Assembly: GCF_025420485.1 (NCBI RefSeq)
Contig: NZ_JAOEFD010000004.1
Coordinates: 62,001-126,000 of the forward strand
DNA length: 64,000 nucleotides
DNA from: Nesterenkonia marinintestina
Lineage (GTDB): Bacteria > Actinomycetota > Actinomycetes > Actinomycetales > Micrococcaceae
Direction of reading: 5' to 3'
The position numbers were made by a program, and so were the translations under genes. Below, one piece after another: positions 9,081 through 16,177 of the stretch; the first letter of the stretch is position 1; each line of letters starts with the position of its first letter. The notes below the pieces were generated by a model. The model searched no databases and was not told the origin of the DNA. It saw nothing but the letters and a program-made list of their open reading frames with translations.

Positions 9081-9863
9081 ATGATGCGCACCACTTCCGA
9101 GACGTCGCCGACCCGCCCTGCACGCAGCGGCGTCCAGTCCGTCGAGCGGGCGTTCGACCTGCTCGGCCTCATCGCCGAGGCCGGAGGCCACACCACGCTC
9201 AGCGAGCTGGCCGCCGCAGTGGACCTGCCGATGCCGACCATCCACCGCCTCCTGAAGACACTGGTCGGACTCGGGGTGGTCCGACAGCTTCCGGACCGCG
9301 GGTACGCCCTCGGACCCGGACTCATCCGCCTCGGCAACCTCGCCGGCGAACAGCTCGGAGCGATCGCCCGACCGTACCTGCGCTCGCTGGTCCGTGACCT
9401 GAGCGAGAGCGCCAACGTCGCGACGCTCGACGGAGACATGGTCGTCTACGTGGACCAGGTGCCCTCCCCGCACCAGATGCGCATGTTCACCGAGGTGGGC
9501 CGGCGCACGCACACCCACGACACCGGCGTCGGCAAGGCCATCCTGGCCCAGCTTCCCCGGGACCAGGTGCGCCGGATCGTGGCGGCCGCGGGGATGCCGA
9601 CCCCCACCCCCCACAGCCTCGCCACGCTCGAGGACCTGGAGAGGGAGCTGGAGCGGATCCGCGAGCGCGGCTTCTCCGTCGACGAGCAGGAGCAGGAGCT
9701 GGGGGTCCGCTGCTTCGCAGTCGCAGTCCCGGACGCCCCGACCCCCTTGGCGATCTCGGTCTCGGGACCCACCAGCCGAGTGGATCAGGCCTTCGCCGAC
9801 AGGGCGGTGCCGCTGCTGCAGGAGGCCGCCTCCCGGATCTCACAGGAGCTCAAGACTCCCTGA
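9081..9863 (+). CDS. IclR-family transcriptional regulator, likely purine/allantoin repressor
   Basis: 260-aa IclR-type regulator. The N-terminal winged helix-turn-helix is at residues ~15-75 (SVERAFDLLGLIAEAGGHTT, LPMPTIHRLLKTLVGLGVVR). An effector domain follows (ATLDGDMVVYVDQVPSPH, HDTGVGKAILAQLP, GFSVDEQEQELGVRCFAVAV). ATG 9081 follows AGGAGGGA at about 10 nt; a longer open frame upstream lies in the promoter region. It is divergent from malic enzyme and sits in the centre of the purine island, next to two of the repeated TTCC-type sites. Control of the glyoxylate and urate genes is therefore likely. AllR is the nearest functional analogue, but its effector (allantoin, glyoxylate or other) cannot be predicted. 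Confidence 0.88.
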   Translation: MMRTTSETSPTRPARSGVQSVERAFDLLGLIAEAGGHTTLSELAAAVDLPMPTIHRLLKTLVGLGVVRQLPDRGYALGPGLIRLGNLAGEQLGAIARPYLRSLVRDLSESANVATLDGDMVVYVDQVPSPHQMRMFTEVGRRTHTHDTGVGKAILAQLPRDQVRRIVAAAGMPTPTPHSLATLEDLERELERIRERGFSVDEQEQELGVRCFAVAVPDAPTPLAISVSGPTSRVDQAFADRAVPLLQEAASRISQELKTP

Positions 9864-9919
9864 CCCTTGACTCTCACCCACTCTCCGCGGACACTGGATG
9901 TCATGAAGCGGAACGACAC

Positions 9920-9936
9920 TTCCGCAATGCGAGAAC
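9920..9936. promoter_or_regulatory. Putative IclR operator before the 61-aa ORF
   Basis: TTCCGCAATGCGAGAAC lies 45 bp before ATG 9981 and is nearly the same as the site in front of hyi (3196-3212). Its presence argues that the small downstream ORF has its own regulated promoter. Confidence 0.5.
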
Positions 9937-9980
9937 AATCGCAGCGCAGTCGCTCCCTCACCACTGGACGGAGAGTTCAC

Positions 9981-10166
9981 ATGACCACCTGCTCGAACAC
10001 CCCGGAAGTCCCCGCATCGTCGAGGACCCCCATCCACGTGACCGCCGAGGAGCTCGCCTTCGGAGGTGACGACCCGGACTTCTTTATGAAGCCGTCGGGC
10101 GCACCGCGGCCCCCTCTGGTCTGCTCCGTCCCCGCTCTCCGAGGCCTGCTCCCCCAGTGCCGCTGA
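9981..10166 (+). CDS. Small unrecognised protein, 61 aa
   Basis: I do not recognise this ORF. It starts at ATG 9981, preceded by GGAGAG about 7 nt upstream, and encodes an acidic first half (THVTAEELAF-like segment, GDDPDFFMKPSG) and a Pro/Leu/Cys-rich end, with Cys at residues 4, 48 and 60. It has no membrane segment or known motif. Support for it being real is contextual: a candidate operator shared with hyi lies 45 bp upstream, a ribosome-binding site precedes the start, and a very strong terminator begins 9 nt after the stop. It might be a small regulatory or accessory protein of the urate genes, or a leader peptide. No function is proposed. Confidence 0.5.
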   Translation: MTTCSNTPEVPASSRTPIHVTAEELAFGGDDPDFFMKPSGAPRPPLVCSVPALRGLLPQCR

Positions 10167-10174
10167 CCTGACGG

Positions 10175-10235
10175 CACGCTGAGACGCCTCGGCCCTCCCC
10201 CGGCATTCGGGGGAGGGCCGAGGCGTCTCAGCGTG
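10175..10235. terminator. Strong bidirectional terminator, 28-bp perfect stem
   Basis: The arms 10175-10202 and 10208-10235 are perfectly complementary over 28 bp around the loop GCATT. The hairpin lies between the plus-strand 61-aa ORF and the minus-strand urate oxidase, so it can end both transcripts. No U-tract is present, as is common in actinobacteria. Confidence 0.9.
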
Positions 10236-10250
10236 ATGAGCGGACCTCTC

Positions 10251-11135
10251 TCAGCAGAAGCCGCCGATGCCCTGCCACGCCTCCGGCACGTCCGGGGCGG
10301 AGTCACGCATGATGCTGGCTTCGATCAGTCCGTAGGGACGGTCGGCCGCGTAGAACACCTCGTTCGGATTCTCCAGGCCGAACGGAGACAGGTCCTGCAC
10401 GAAGTGGTGCTTGTTCGGGCAGGAGAAGCGGATCTCATCGATCTCCGGGACCTCGGAGATGACCCTCTCCCCCATCTTGTAGAGCGTCTCCTGCAGGGCG
10501 TAGGAGTAGTGGTCGGTGAACGACGACATGATCAGCTGCTTCACGCGCCGGTAGACCGCCTCGAAGTCCAGCGAAGTGGTGTTGTAGCGCCAGCGGGTGG
10601 CGATGTCCGTGGCCAGGACCCGGTCCTCGGTCTCCGGCAGAGTCGTGTATTCGTCCCGGGGGTAGCCGACGAACCCGGAGCCGGTCGACTTGAGCACGGT
10701 GAGGCCGTGGAAGCCGGAGATGAGGTGGTCGGTGTCGCCGTCGCGGCTCAGCACGACGGTGCGGACCTCGGGGGCCGAGCGGAAGAAGGCGTGATCGTGG
10801 TCGTCGATGCGCGACCAGCCGTACTCCTCTGCCGCCCAGCGGCCCCCGGTGACCCAGGAGAAGCGGGAGGTGAAGCTGTCGGCCAGCGCCGTCAGGAACT
10901 CCTCCGGCGAGGAGATCCCGACCTCCTTCGCCTTGGCGAAGATCGTGTTCTTCTGCGTGTCCGTGGCGACGACGTGCTCGTTGCTGCCTTCGGTGTGGGC
11001 GGTGGTGAAGTCGCCCCACAGCTGAGAGGTGACGTTGAGATCGCGGATCTCATGACGGTCCGTGTCACGGACGACCCTGACGACACGGTTCTCGGCCTTG
11101 CCGTACTGATTGCTGCCGAGCCTGACGTTGCTCAC
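10251..11135 (-). CDS. Urate oxidase (uricase)
   Basis: Cofactor-free oxidase converting urate to 5-hydroxyisourate. The 294-aa protein has the tandem T-fold sequence expected of the family: LGSNQYGKAENRVVRV near the N-terminus with the conserved Lys, VVATDTQKNTIFAKAKE, a region holding SRFSWVTGGRW, STGSGFVGYPRDEYTTLPET, and near the C-terminus RFSCPNKHHFVQDLSPFG with the conserved His. It starts with GTG at 11135. It ends in GGFC without an obvious SKL-like tail. It is the last gene of the minus-strand uraD-uraH-uricase unit, 80 bp after uraH, and runs into the strong terminator at 10175-10235. Confidence 0.95.
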   Translation of the reverse strand: MSNVRLGSNQYGKAENRVVRVVRDTDRHEIRDLNVTSQLWGDFTTAHTEGSNEHVVATDTQKNTIFAKAKEVGISSPEEFLTALADSFTSRFSWVTGGRWAAEEYGWSRIDDHDHAFFRSAPEVRTVVLSRDGDTDHLISGFHGLTVLKSTGSGFVGYPRDEYTTLPETEDRVLATDIATRWRYNTTSLDFEAVYRRVKQLIMSSFTDHYSYALQETLYKMGERVISEVPEIDEIRFSCPNKHHFVQDLSPFGLENPNEVFYAADRPYGLIEASIMRDSAPDVPEAWQGIGGFC

Positions 11136-11215
11136 GATGCTCTCCTGTCTGGGATGGGTTGCGGCGGATGCCGAGGGGGGGGTGGCGGCGCAGCTGCGCC
11201 GGGGAGGTGCCGGTC

Positions 11216-11542
11216 TCAGCTGCCTCGATAGGTGGTGTAGGCGAACGGACTCAGCAGCAGTGGGATGTGGTAGTGGTCCTCGCCGGCCCTGACGCTGAAG
11301 TCCACCGTCACTGTGGGGTGGAAGTGGTCCTGTCCGCGGGCCTCGAAGTAGGCGCCGACGGCGAACACGATCCGATAGCCGCCCGGCTCCAGGGTCTCGG
11401 GACCCAGCTCTCCGACGCGACCGTCGTCATCGGTGGTGGCCGAGGCGATGTGCGCCCCGTCGCTCGTCGAGAGGGTGATGTCGATGCCGCGAGCAGGTGT
11501 GCCGGCGGTCGAGTCCAGGACGTGGGCGGTGATGTGGCTCAT
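11216..11542 (-). CDS. uraH: 5-hydroxyisourate hydrolase (transthyretin-like)
   Basis: Hydrolyses 5-hydroxyisourate, the uricase product, to OHCU. The 108-aa protein begins ITAHVLDSTAGTPARGIDI, contains GGYRIVFAVGAYFEARGQ and FHPTVTVDFSV, and ends in the diagnostic C-terminal tetrapeptide YRGS that separates HIU hydrolases from transthyretins. Its start overlaps the uraD stop by 4 bp, implying coupled translation. Length and motifs are complete. Confidence 0.95.
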   Translation of the reverse strand: MSHITAHVLDSTAGTPARGIDITLSTSDGAHIASATTDDDGRVGELGPETLEPGGYRIVFAVGAYFEARGQDHFHPTVTVDFSVRAGEDHYHIPLLLSPFAYTTYRGS

Positions 11543-12033
11543 CGGAGCATTCCTTCCAATCTGAGGGCTGCGATCTGTTCCAGCTGCTCGCCGGTCTCGG
11601 CGAGCTCCTGCTCGGCGGAGTTCTCCAGGCGCCGCTCGAGCTCGGCGAGGATCTCCTCGGAGCTGCGTCCCGCGGCTCGGATGAGGAAGACGCGGCCGAA
11701 GCGCTGTTCGTAGGCGATGTTGCCCTCTGCGAGCCGGGTCCGGACCGTGTCGCCCAGCTCGCCGAGACCGGCCTGCTCCCGCCGGGAATGGGTGGCCTCG
11801 ACGGAGTCTCCGCCCGCCCGCTCACCGATCCGCGGGTGGTGGGCCATCGCCGCCTCGATCTCCTCCGAGGTCAGCGGATGGGCGCCGGTGCGTGCGGCCT
11901 CCAGGCATCGGTCGAGGTCGTCGTAGGGGCGCCCTGCGGAGACGACCTCCGTCCACCTCTCCACGTCGAGGCACGGACGCAGCAGCGAACGTGCCTGCTC
12001 GGCGGGGAGACTGTTGAACTCTTCCAGATCCAC
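11539..12033 (-). CDS. uraD: OHCU (2-oxo-4-hydroxy-4-carboxy-5-ureidoimidazoline) decarboxylase
   Basis: Decarboxylates OHCU stereospecifically to (S)-allantoin. The 164-aa protein has the family motifs: FNSLPAEQARSLLRPCLDVE at the N-terminus, AMAHHPRIGERA with the catalytic His, and THSRREQAGLGEL with the Glu-Gln segment. It is the first gene of the minus-strand urate unit, so the promoter and candidate operator at 12062-12081 lie just upstream. UraD, UraH and uricase together convert urate to (S)-allantoin. Confidence 0.94.
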   Translation of the reverse strand: MDLEEFNSLPAEQARSLLRPCLDVERWTEVVSAGRPYDDLDRCLEAARTGAHPLTSEEIEAAMAHHPRIGERAGGDSVEATHSRREQAGLGELGDTVRTRLAEGNIAYEQRFGRVFLIRAAGRSSEEILAELERRLENSAEQELAETGEQLEQIAALRLEGMLR

Positions 12034-12061
12034 ACGACCTCCTCGTCGAGATTTATCGTAT

Positions 12062-12081
12062 GGTGGAATCTGAGTTCCACC
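12062..12081. promoter_or_regulatory. Palindromic operator candidate upstream of uraD
   Basis: GGTGGAA and TTCCACC form a perfect 7-bp inverted repeat with a 6-bp centre, 29 bp upstream of uraD. The TTCCAC half recurs at 12171, in the same divergent region. Confidence 0.55.
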
Positions 12082-12167
12082 TGCGCTTCGCAGTGTGACC
12101 CACCCCTCATCGGCGTGTCAACCGCCGCCAGCGGCCTGCATCGCCCCTGATCCGCGATCTGGACGCG

Positions 12168-12202
12168 TGATTCCACATCATGGATACTGGTGTGCGGAAT
12201 CA
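12168..12202. promoter_or_regulatory. Operator candidate upstream of malate synthase
   Basis: TGATTCC (12168-12174) and GGAATCA (12196-12202) are inverted 7-bp arms. The left part, TTCCACATCATGGATAC, resembles the site at 8936-8952. It lies 52 bp before the malate synthase start. Confidence 0.55.
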
Positions 12203-12253
12203 GTGAGACTGCCCTCACGTCCGCAGACACCGACCCTGAAGGAGCGGGAGACG

Positions 12254-13855
12254 ATGACCATCGAAGTCAATGAGCCCTACGAGGTCTTCGGAGCCGAGAC
12301 TGTCCTCACCCGGGAGGCGCTGGAGTTCGTCGCCGAGCTCCACCGACGCTTCGCCGACGTGCGCGACGAGCGGCTCCGGGCACGCGGCACCGCCCAGCAG
12401 GAGGCGGCGGAGGCCGGGTCGCTGGACTTCCCCTCCGAGACGCGGGACGTGCGGGAGGGCGACTGGACGGTCCCGGAGCCTCCGGACTCGCTGCGGGACC
12501 GCCGGGTGGAGATCACCGGTCCGCCGGCTCCGGCCAAGATGGCCATCAACGCGCTGAACTCGGGGGCCGCCGTCTGGCTGGCCTGCCTGGAGGATGCCCT
12601 GTCTCCGCATTGGAAGAACCTCATCGAGGGGCAGCTGAACCTGTATGAAGCCGCACGCGGGACGCTGCAGTTCACCTCCCCGGAGGGCAAGGAGTACCGG
12701 CTGCGCGACGACGTCGACCTTCCCACGATCGTCGTCCGCCCCCGGGGGTGGCACCTGCCGGAGAAGCACATCGAGATCGACGGCCGTCCGGCGATCGGCG
12801 CCCTGGTCGACTTCGGACTGCACTTCTTCCACAACGCCGAGCTGGGTCGGTCCAAGGGCACCGGCCCCTTCTACTACCTGCCGAAGCTGGAGCACTACCT
12901 GGAGGCTCGGCTCTGGGACGAGATCTTCACCTTCGCGGAGGAGCGGCTCGGGATCCCGCACGGCACGGTGCGCGCCACCGTGCTGATCGAGACCATCCCC
13001 GCGGCGTTCCACATGGATGAGATCCTCTACGAGCTGCGCGACCATGCCGCAGGGCTCAACGCCGGGCGGTGGGACTACCTGTTCTCGATCATCAAGCACT
13101 TCCGCAGCTCGGGCGAGCACTTCGTGATGCCCGACCGCGCCCAGGTATCGATGACCCAGCCCTTCATGCGCGCCTACACGGAGCGGCTCGTCCAGGTGTG
13201 TCACCGACGCGGCGCCTTCGCGATGGGCGGTATGGCCGCCTTCATCCCGAACCGGCGCGAGCCCGACGTCACCGAACAGGCCATCGCGAAGGTCCGCGAG
13301 GACAAGGGCCGCGAAGCCCACGACGGCTTCGACGGCTCCTGGGTGGCCCATCCGGACCTGGTCTCCATCTGCCGGGAGGAGTTCGACGCGGTCCTCGGCG
13401 AGCGCCCGAACCAGGTGGACCGGACTCGCGAGGACGTCAGCGTCTCGGCGGAGGACCTCCTCGACATCGCGGGCGCCGACGGCGATGTCACCGAGGCGGG
13501 GGTCCGCACGAACCTCTACGTCGCGATCTACTACACCGCGATCTGGCTCTCGGGCAACGGTGCGGTCGCCATCCACAACCTCATGGAGGATGCGGCCACC
13601 GCCGAGATCTCCCGTTCGCAGGTGTGGCAGCAGATCCACAACGGCATCGTGGCCGCCGACACCGGCGAACGCATCAGCTCGTCGACTGTCGACCGGCTCC
13701 TCCGGGAGGTCGTCGAGCAGCTCCGCGGCGAGATCGACGACGCCGACGCCTTCGCCGACTACTTCGAGCCGGCGGCCGAGGTGGTCAGGAAGCTGGTCCT
13801 GGACGATGAGTACGTGGACTACCTGACGATCCCCGCCTACGAGCTGCTTCCCTGA
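12254..13855 (+). CDS. aceB: Malate synthase A
   Basis: Condenses glyoxylate with acetyl-CoA to malate. The 533-aa protein has the length and motifs of the A-type enzyme: RRVEITGPPAPAKMAINALN, WLACLEDALSPHWKN, TIVVRPRGWHLPEKH, FFHNAELGRSKGTGPFYYLP, VLIETIPAAFHMDEILYELR with the Mg-binding Glu, and AFAMGGMAAFIPNR. ATG 12254 follows AAGGAGCGGGAG closely. Because it lies in the allantoin island, divergent from uraD and without isocitrate lyase beside it, its likely role is assimilation of allantoin-derived glyoxylate together with the malic enzyme. Confidence 0.95.
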   Translation: MTIEVNEPYEVFGAETVLTREALEFVAELHRRFADVRDERLRARGTAQQEAAEAGSLDFPSETRDVREGDWTVPEPPDSLRDRRVEITGPPAPAKMAINALNSGAAVWLACLEDALSPHWKNLIEGQLNLYEAARGTLQFTSPEGKEYRLRDDVDLPTIVVRPRGWHLPEKHIEIDGRPAIGALVDFGLHFFHNAELGRSKGTGPFYYLPKLEHYLEARLWDEIFTFAEERLGIPHGTVRATVLIETIPAAFHMDEILYELRDHAAGLNAGRWDYLFSIIKHFRSSGEHFVMPDRAQVSMTQPFMRAYTERLVQVCHRRGAFAMGGMAAFIPNRREPDVTEQAIAKVREDKGREAHDGFDGSWVAHPDLVSICREEFDAVLGERPNQVDRTREDVSVSAEDLLDIAGADGDVTEAGVRTNLYVAIYYTAIWLSGNGAVAIHNLMEDAATAEISRSQVWQQIHNGIVAADTGERISSSTVDRLLREVVEQLRGEIDDADAFADYFEPAAEVVRKLVLDDEYVDYLTIPAYELLP

Positions 13856-13903
13856 GCACGGCTCCGGGCGCCCCGGCCTGGTGCCGCCCCGGGCAGATCT
13901 CCG

Positions 13904-13923
13904 CGCCCCTGACCTGCGGGGCG
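13904..13923 (+). terminator. Possible terminator after malate synthase
   Basis: CGCCCC (13904-13909) and GGGGCG (13918-13923) form a 6-bp GC stem with an 8-nt loop, 49 bp after the stop. It is short, so support is modest. Confidence 0.35.
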
Positions 13924-14015
13924 ACGACGGAGTATCGTGAGGACACGCACGTCCGCACATCATGACCCAGGGCGGCACCGAGCCGCCGACGAGCAGCAGG
14001 GAGTCGAGCGAGACC

Positions 14016-14849
14016 ATGGACATCTCAGGACGCACCTTCGTCATCACCGGGGCCGGCGCCGGCATCGGACAGCACACCGCCTTGGAGGTCCTCCGCCGCG
14101 GGGGACGCGTCGCGGGGATCGACCTCCGTTCGGAGGGGCTCGACGAGACCCTGCGGCTGGCCGGTGCGGAGAACCCCGACTTCGGGGCGATGTTCTCGGC
14201 CCACCCGATCGACATCACCGACCGCTCCTCGGTGCTCGCCCTGCCCCAGGCGATCCGCGATGAGCACGGCGGGATCGACGGGCTGATCAACGTCGCCGGG
14301 ATCATCCAGCCCTTCGTCCACGTCACGGAGCTGGAGTTCACGACCATGGAGCGGATCCTGGCGGTGAACTTCTGGGGCACGGTGAACACGGTCAAGGCGT
14401 TCCTGCCCGAACTGCAGCGCCGCCCGGTGTCCTCGCTGGTGAACGTCTCCTCGATGGGGTCGATCCTCCCGGTGCCCGGGCAGACCGTCTACGGCGCCTC
14501 CAAGGCGGCGGTCAACCTCTTCACCGAGGGCCTCTTCGCGGAGCTGCAGGGCGGCCCCGTGCGGGTGACGACCGTCTACCCGGGCGCGATCGCCACCGAG
14601 ATCAGCACCAACTCCGGCGTCGACCGCACCGAGGGCGAGGAGGCTCCCGAGTTCGGCGGCGGGGGCAAGAGCTCGGACCCGTCGATGACCCCGCCGCAGG
14701 AGGCGGGACGGCTCATCGTCGACGCCGTGGAGAAGGGCTCCTTCCGCGTGCACATCGGCAAGGACGCCAAGGCCTTCCGTGCGCTGAGCACCGTCACGCC
14801 GAAGCGGGCGATCCGCATGGTCGCCGAGAAGATGAAGGACCTCGTCTGA
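14016..14849 (+). CDS. Short-chain dehydrogenase/reductase (SDR)
   Basis: 277-aa classical SDR of unknown substrate. It has the cofactor motif TGAGAGIG (residues 11-18), an acidic residue (D36 in GIDLRS) that favours NAD(H), NVAG in the nucleotide fold, the catalytic Ser in NVSSMGS (~145) and YGASK (Tyr159, Lys163). Start ATG 14016 follows GAGTCGAGCGAGA. An in-frame ATG upstream at 13962 would add 18 unlikely residues. It is a single gene between malate synthase and a convergent FMN reductase, so context gives no clear role. Confidence 0.85.
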   Translation: MDISGRTFVITGAGAGIGQHTALEVLRRGGRVAGIDLRSEGLDETLRLAGAENPDFGAMFSAHPIDITDRSSVLALPQAIRDEHGGIDGLINVAGIIQPFVHVTELEFTTMERILAVNFWGTVNTVKAFLPELQRRPVSSLVNVSSMGSILPVPGQTVYGASKAAVNLFTEGLFAELQGGPVRVTTVYPGAIATEISTNSGVDRTEGEEAPEFGGGGKSSDPSMTPPQEAGRLIVDAVEKGSFRVHIGKDAKAFRALSTVTPKRAIRMVAEKMKDLV

Positions 14850-14906
14850 GGAGACCCGTCTGAGGGATCTCGTACGACGGACCGCCGTCTGGTCGGAGGC
14901 CGCCGC

Positions 14907-15443
14907 TCAGGCGCGGATGAAGTCGGCGAACGCGGCGACGAACTTCCGTGCCCGGGCGGCGGTCTGCTCGTCGGCGACGCCGTCGTCGTCGAAGACGTCC
15001 TTCGCTCCGCCGACGGCGAGGTTGGGCGTCCCCATGAACCGCACACCCAGCATCGGCAGGAACTGCCGCAGCTGGGACTGGCTGCTGATGGTGCCGAATC
15101 GGCCCGGGGAGGCGCCGGCGATCGTGACCGGCCTGCCGCGCAGCACCGAGGTGCCGCCGGGCCGGGTGAGGATGTCGACGGCGTTCTTCACCGCCGCGGG
15201 GAAGGACTGGTTGTGCTCCGGGGTGACGATCAGCAGCCCGTCCACAGCCTCCACCCGGTCCTTGAAGTCCTGCATCACCTGGGGGAAGTCCTCGTCCAGG
15301 TGCCGGCCGTAGAGCGGGAGTCCGCTGATGTCCAGGTCCCGCATCTCCACGTCCTCCGGAGCCTGTTCGACGAGTGTGCGGGCCAGCTTCCGATTGACCG
15401 ATCCTTCCGCCCAGCTGCCTACGAAGTACCCGATCGTCGTCAT
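14907..15443 (-). CDS. NAD(P)H-dependent FMN reductase / quinone reductase-like flavoprotein
   Basis: 178-aa flavodoxin-fold reductase. The N-terminal TIGYFVGSWAEGSVNRKLA holds the FMN phosphate-binding loop, and LIVTPEHNQSFPAAVKNAVD is the family motif for the flavin-binding and dimer region. GRPVTIAGASPGRFGTI follows. Such proteins supply reduced flavin or reduce quinones, azo compounds or chromate. It is a monocistronic minus-strand gene, and the neighbouring Ohr suggests a loose link with redox stress. ATG 15443 is a natural start. Confidence 0.87.
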   Translation of the reverse strand: MTTIGYFVGSWAEGSVNRKLARTLVEQAPEDVEMRDLDISGLPLYGRHLDEDFPQVMQDFKDRVEAVDGLLIVTPEHNQSFPAAVKNAVDILTRPGGTSVLRGRPVTIAGASPGRFGTISSQSQLRQFLPMLGVRFMGTPNLAVGGAKDVFDDDGVADEQTAARARKFVAAFADFIRA

Positions 15444-15545
15444 CCTGCCTCTGCTCCCTGCTCTCGACGGTTCCGCCGCGGCCCCGACGGTGGTCCTCCA
15501 CCCTATCGGTCGTTCCGGTCGGGGAGGTCCGGCGCAGGACGACGT

Positions 15546-15584
15546 CGGCCGGTCCGCCGAGGATGATCCTCGGCGGACCGGCCG
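15546..15584. terminator. Terminator downstream of ohr, 19-bp arms
   Basis: Arms 15546-15564 and 15566-15584 are perfectly complementary around one central base, so the real hairpin has a small loop of a few bases. It lies 50 bp after the minus-strand ohr stop, in the 190-bp gap before the FMN reductase start. Confidence 0.8.
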
Positions 15585-15633
15585 GACAGCGTCAGTGGAC
15601 TCTCGTCAGTGGCCTGACGTCAGTCGTGACTGG

Positions 15634-16053
15634 TCAGTCGTCGGTGACCACGACGTCGACGTCGATGTTGCCCCGGGTCGCCTTGGAGTACGGGCACACC
15701 TGGTGCGCCTGGTCGGCGAGCTCCTGGGCCTCGGACTGCGGCAGGTTCGGCACGACGACCTCCAGGGTGACCGCGAGCCCCATGCCGTCCTCGCCCTTGC
15801 CGATGCTGACCTTCGCACCGACCGAGGAGTCGCCGACGTCCTTGCCGGCCTGCTTGGCGACCAGCTGCAGGGCGCCGTGGAAGCAGGCGGCGTATCCGGA
15901 GGCGAACAGCTGCTCCGGGTTGGAGCCCTGCCCGTCGCCTCCCATCGCCTCCGGGGCGGAGAGGCCGAGGTCGATGCGGGAGTCGTCGGTGCGCACGTGG
16001 CCGTCCCGGCCGGAGCCGGTGGCGATGGCCTCTGCGGTGTACAGGGTCTCCAT
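15634..16053 (-). CDS. ohr: Organic hydroperoxide resistance protein (OsmC/Ohr family)
   Basis: Thiol peroxidase that reduces organic hydroperoxides with a lipoyl or dithiol donor. The 139-aa protein has the two redox cysteines of Ohr: Cys57 in GYAACFHGAL and Cys120 in QVCPYSKATRGNI. It also has NPEQLFASGY with the conserved Glu. The start METLYTAEAIA at ATG 16053 matches the family; the frame continues upstream without family similarity. No OhrR-type MarR gene is adjacent. A GATGTGT/ACACATC inverted repeat upstream (about 16083-16125) could be a regulator site. Confidence 0.93.
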   Translation of the reverse strand: METLYTAEAIATGSGRDGHVRTDDSRIDLGLSAPEAMGGDGQGSNPEQLFASGYAACFHGALQLVAKQAGKDVGDSSVGAKVSIGKGEDGMGLAVTLEVVVPNLPQSEAQELADQAHQVCPYSKATRGNIDVDVVVTDD

Positions 16054-16177
16054 ACTGTCCTCCTTACGGGCCCTGACGGGCCGTGATGTGTCCAGGTCTG
16101 CTGGCTCCTCCAGCTCAACACATCGCCGCAGAGGCGTCCAGGGGCCCGGGGCCGGAACGTCGTGGGGCCGGGCGGCC

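Noticed and set aside
12215-14395. 726-codon open frame on the minus strand
   Set aside because: It is antisense to malate synthase and the SDR; its composition is that of high-GC shadow frames and it has no domain similarity.
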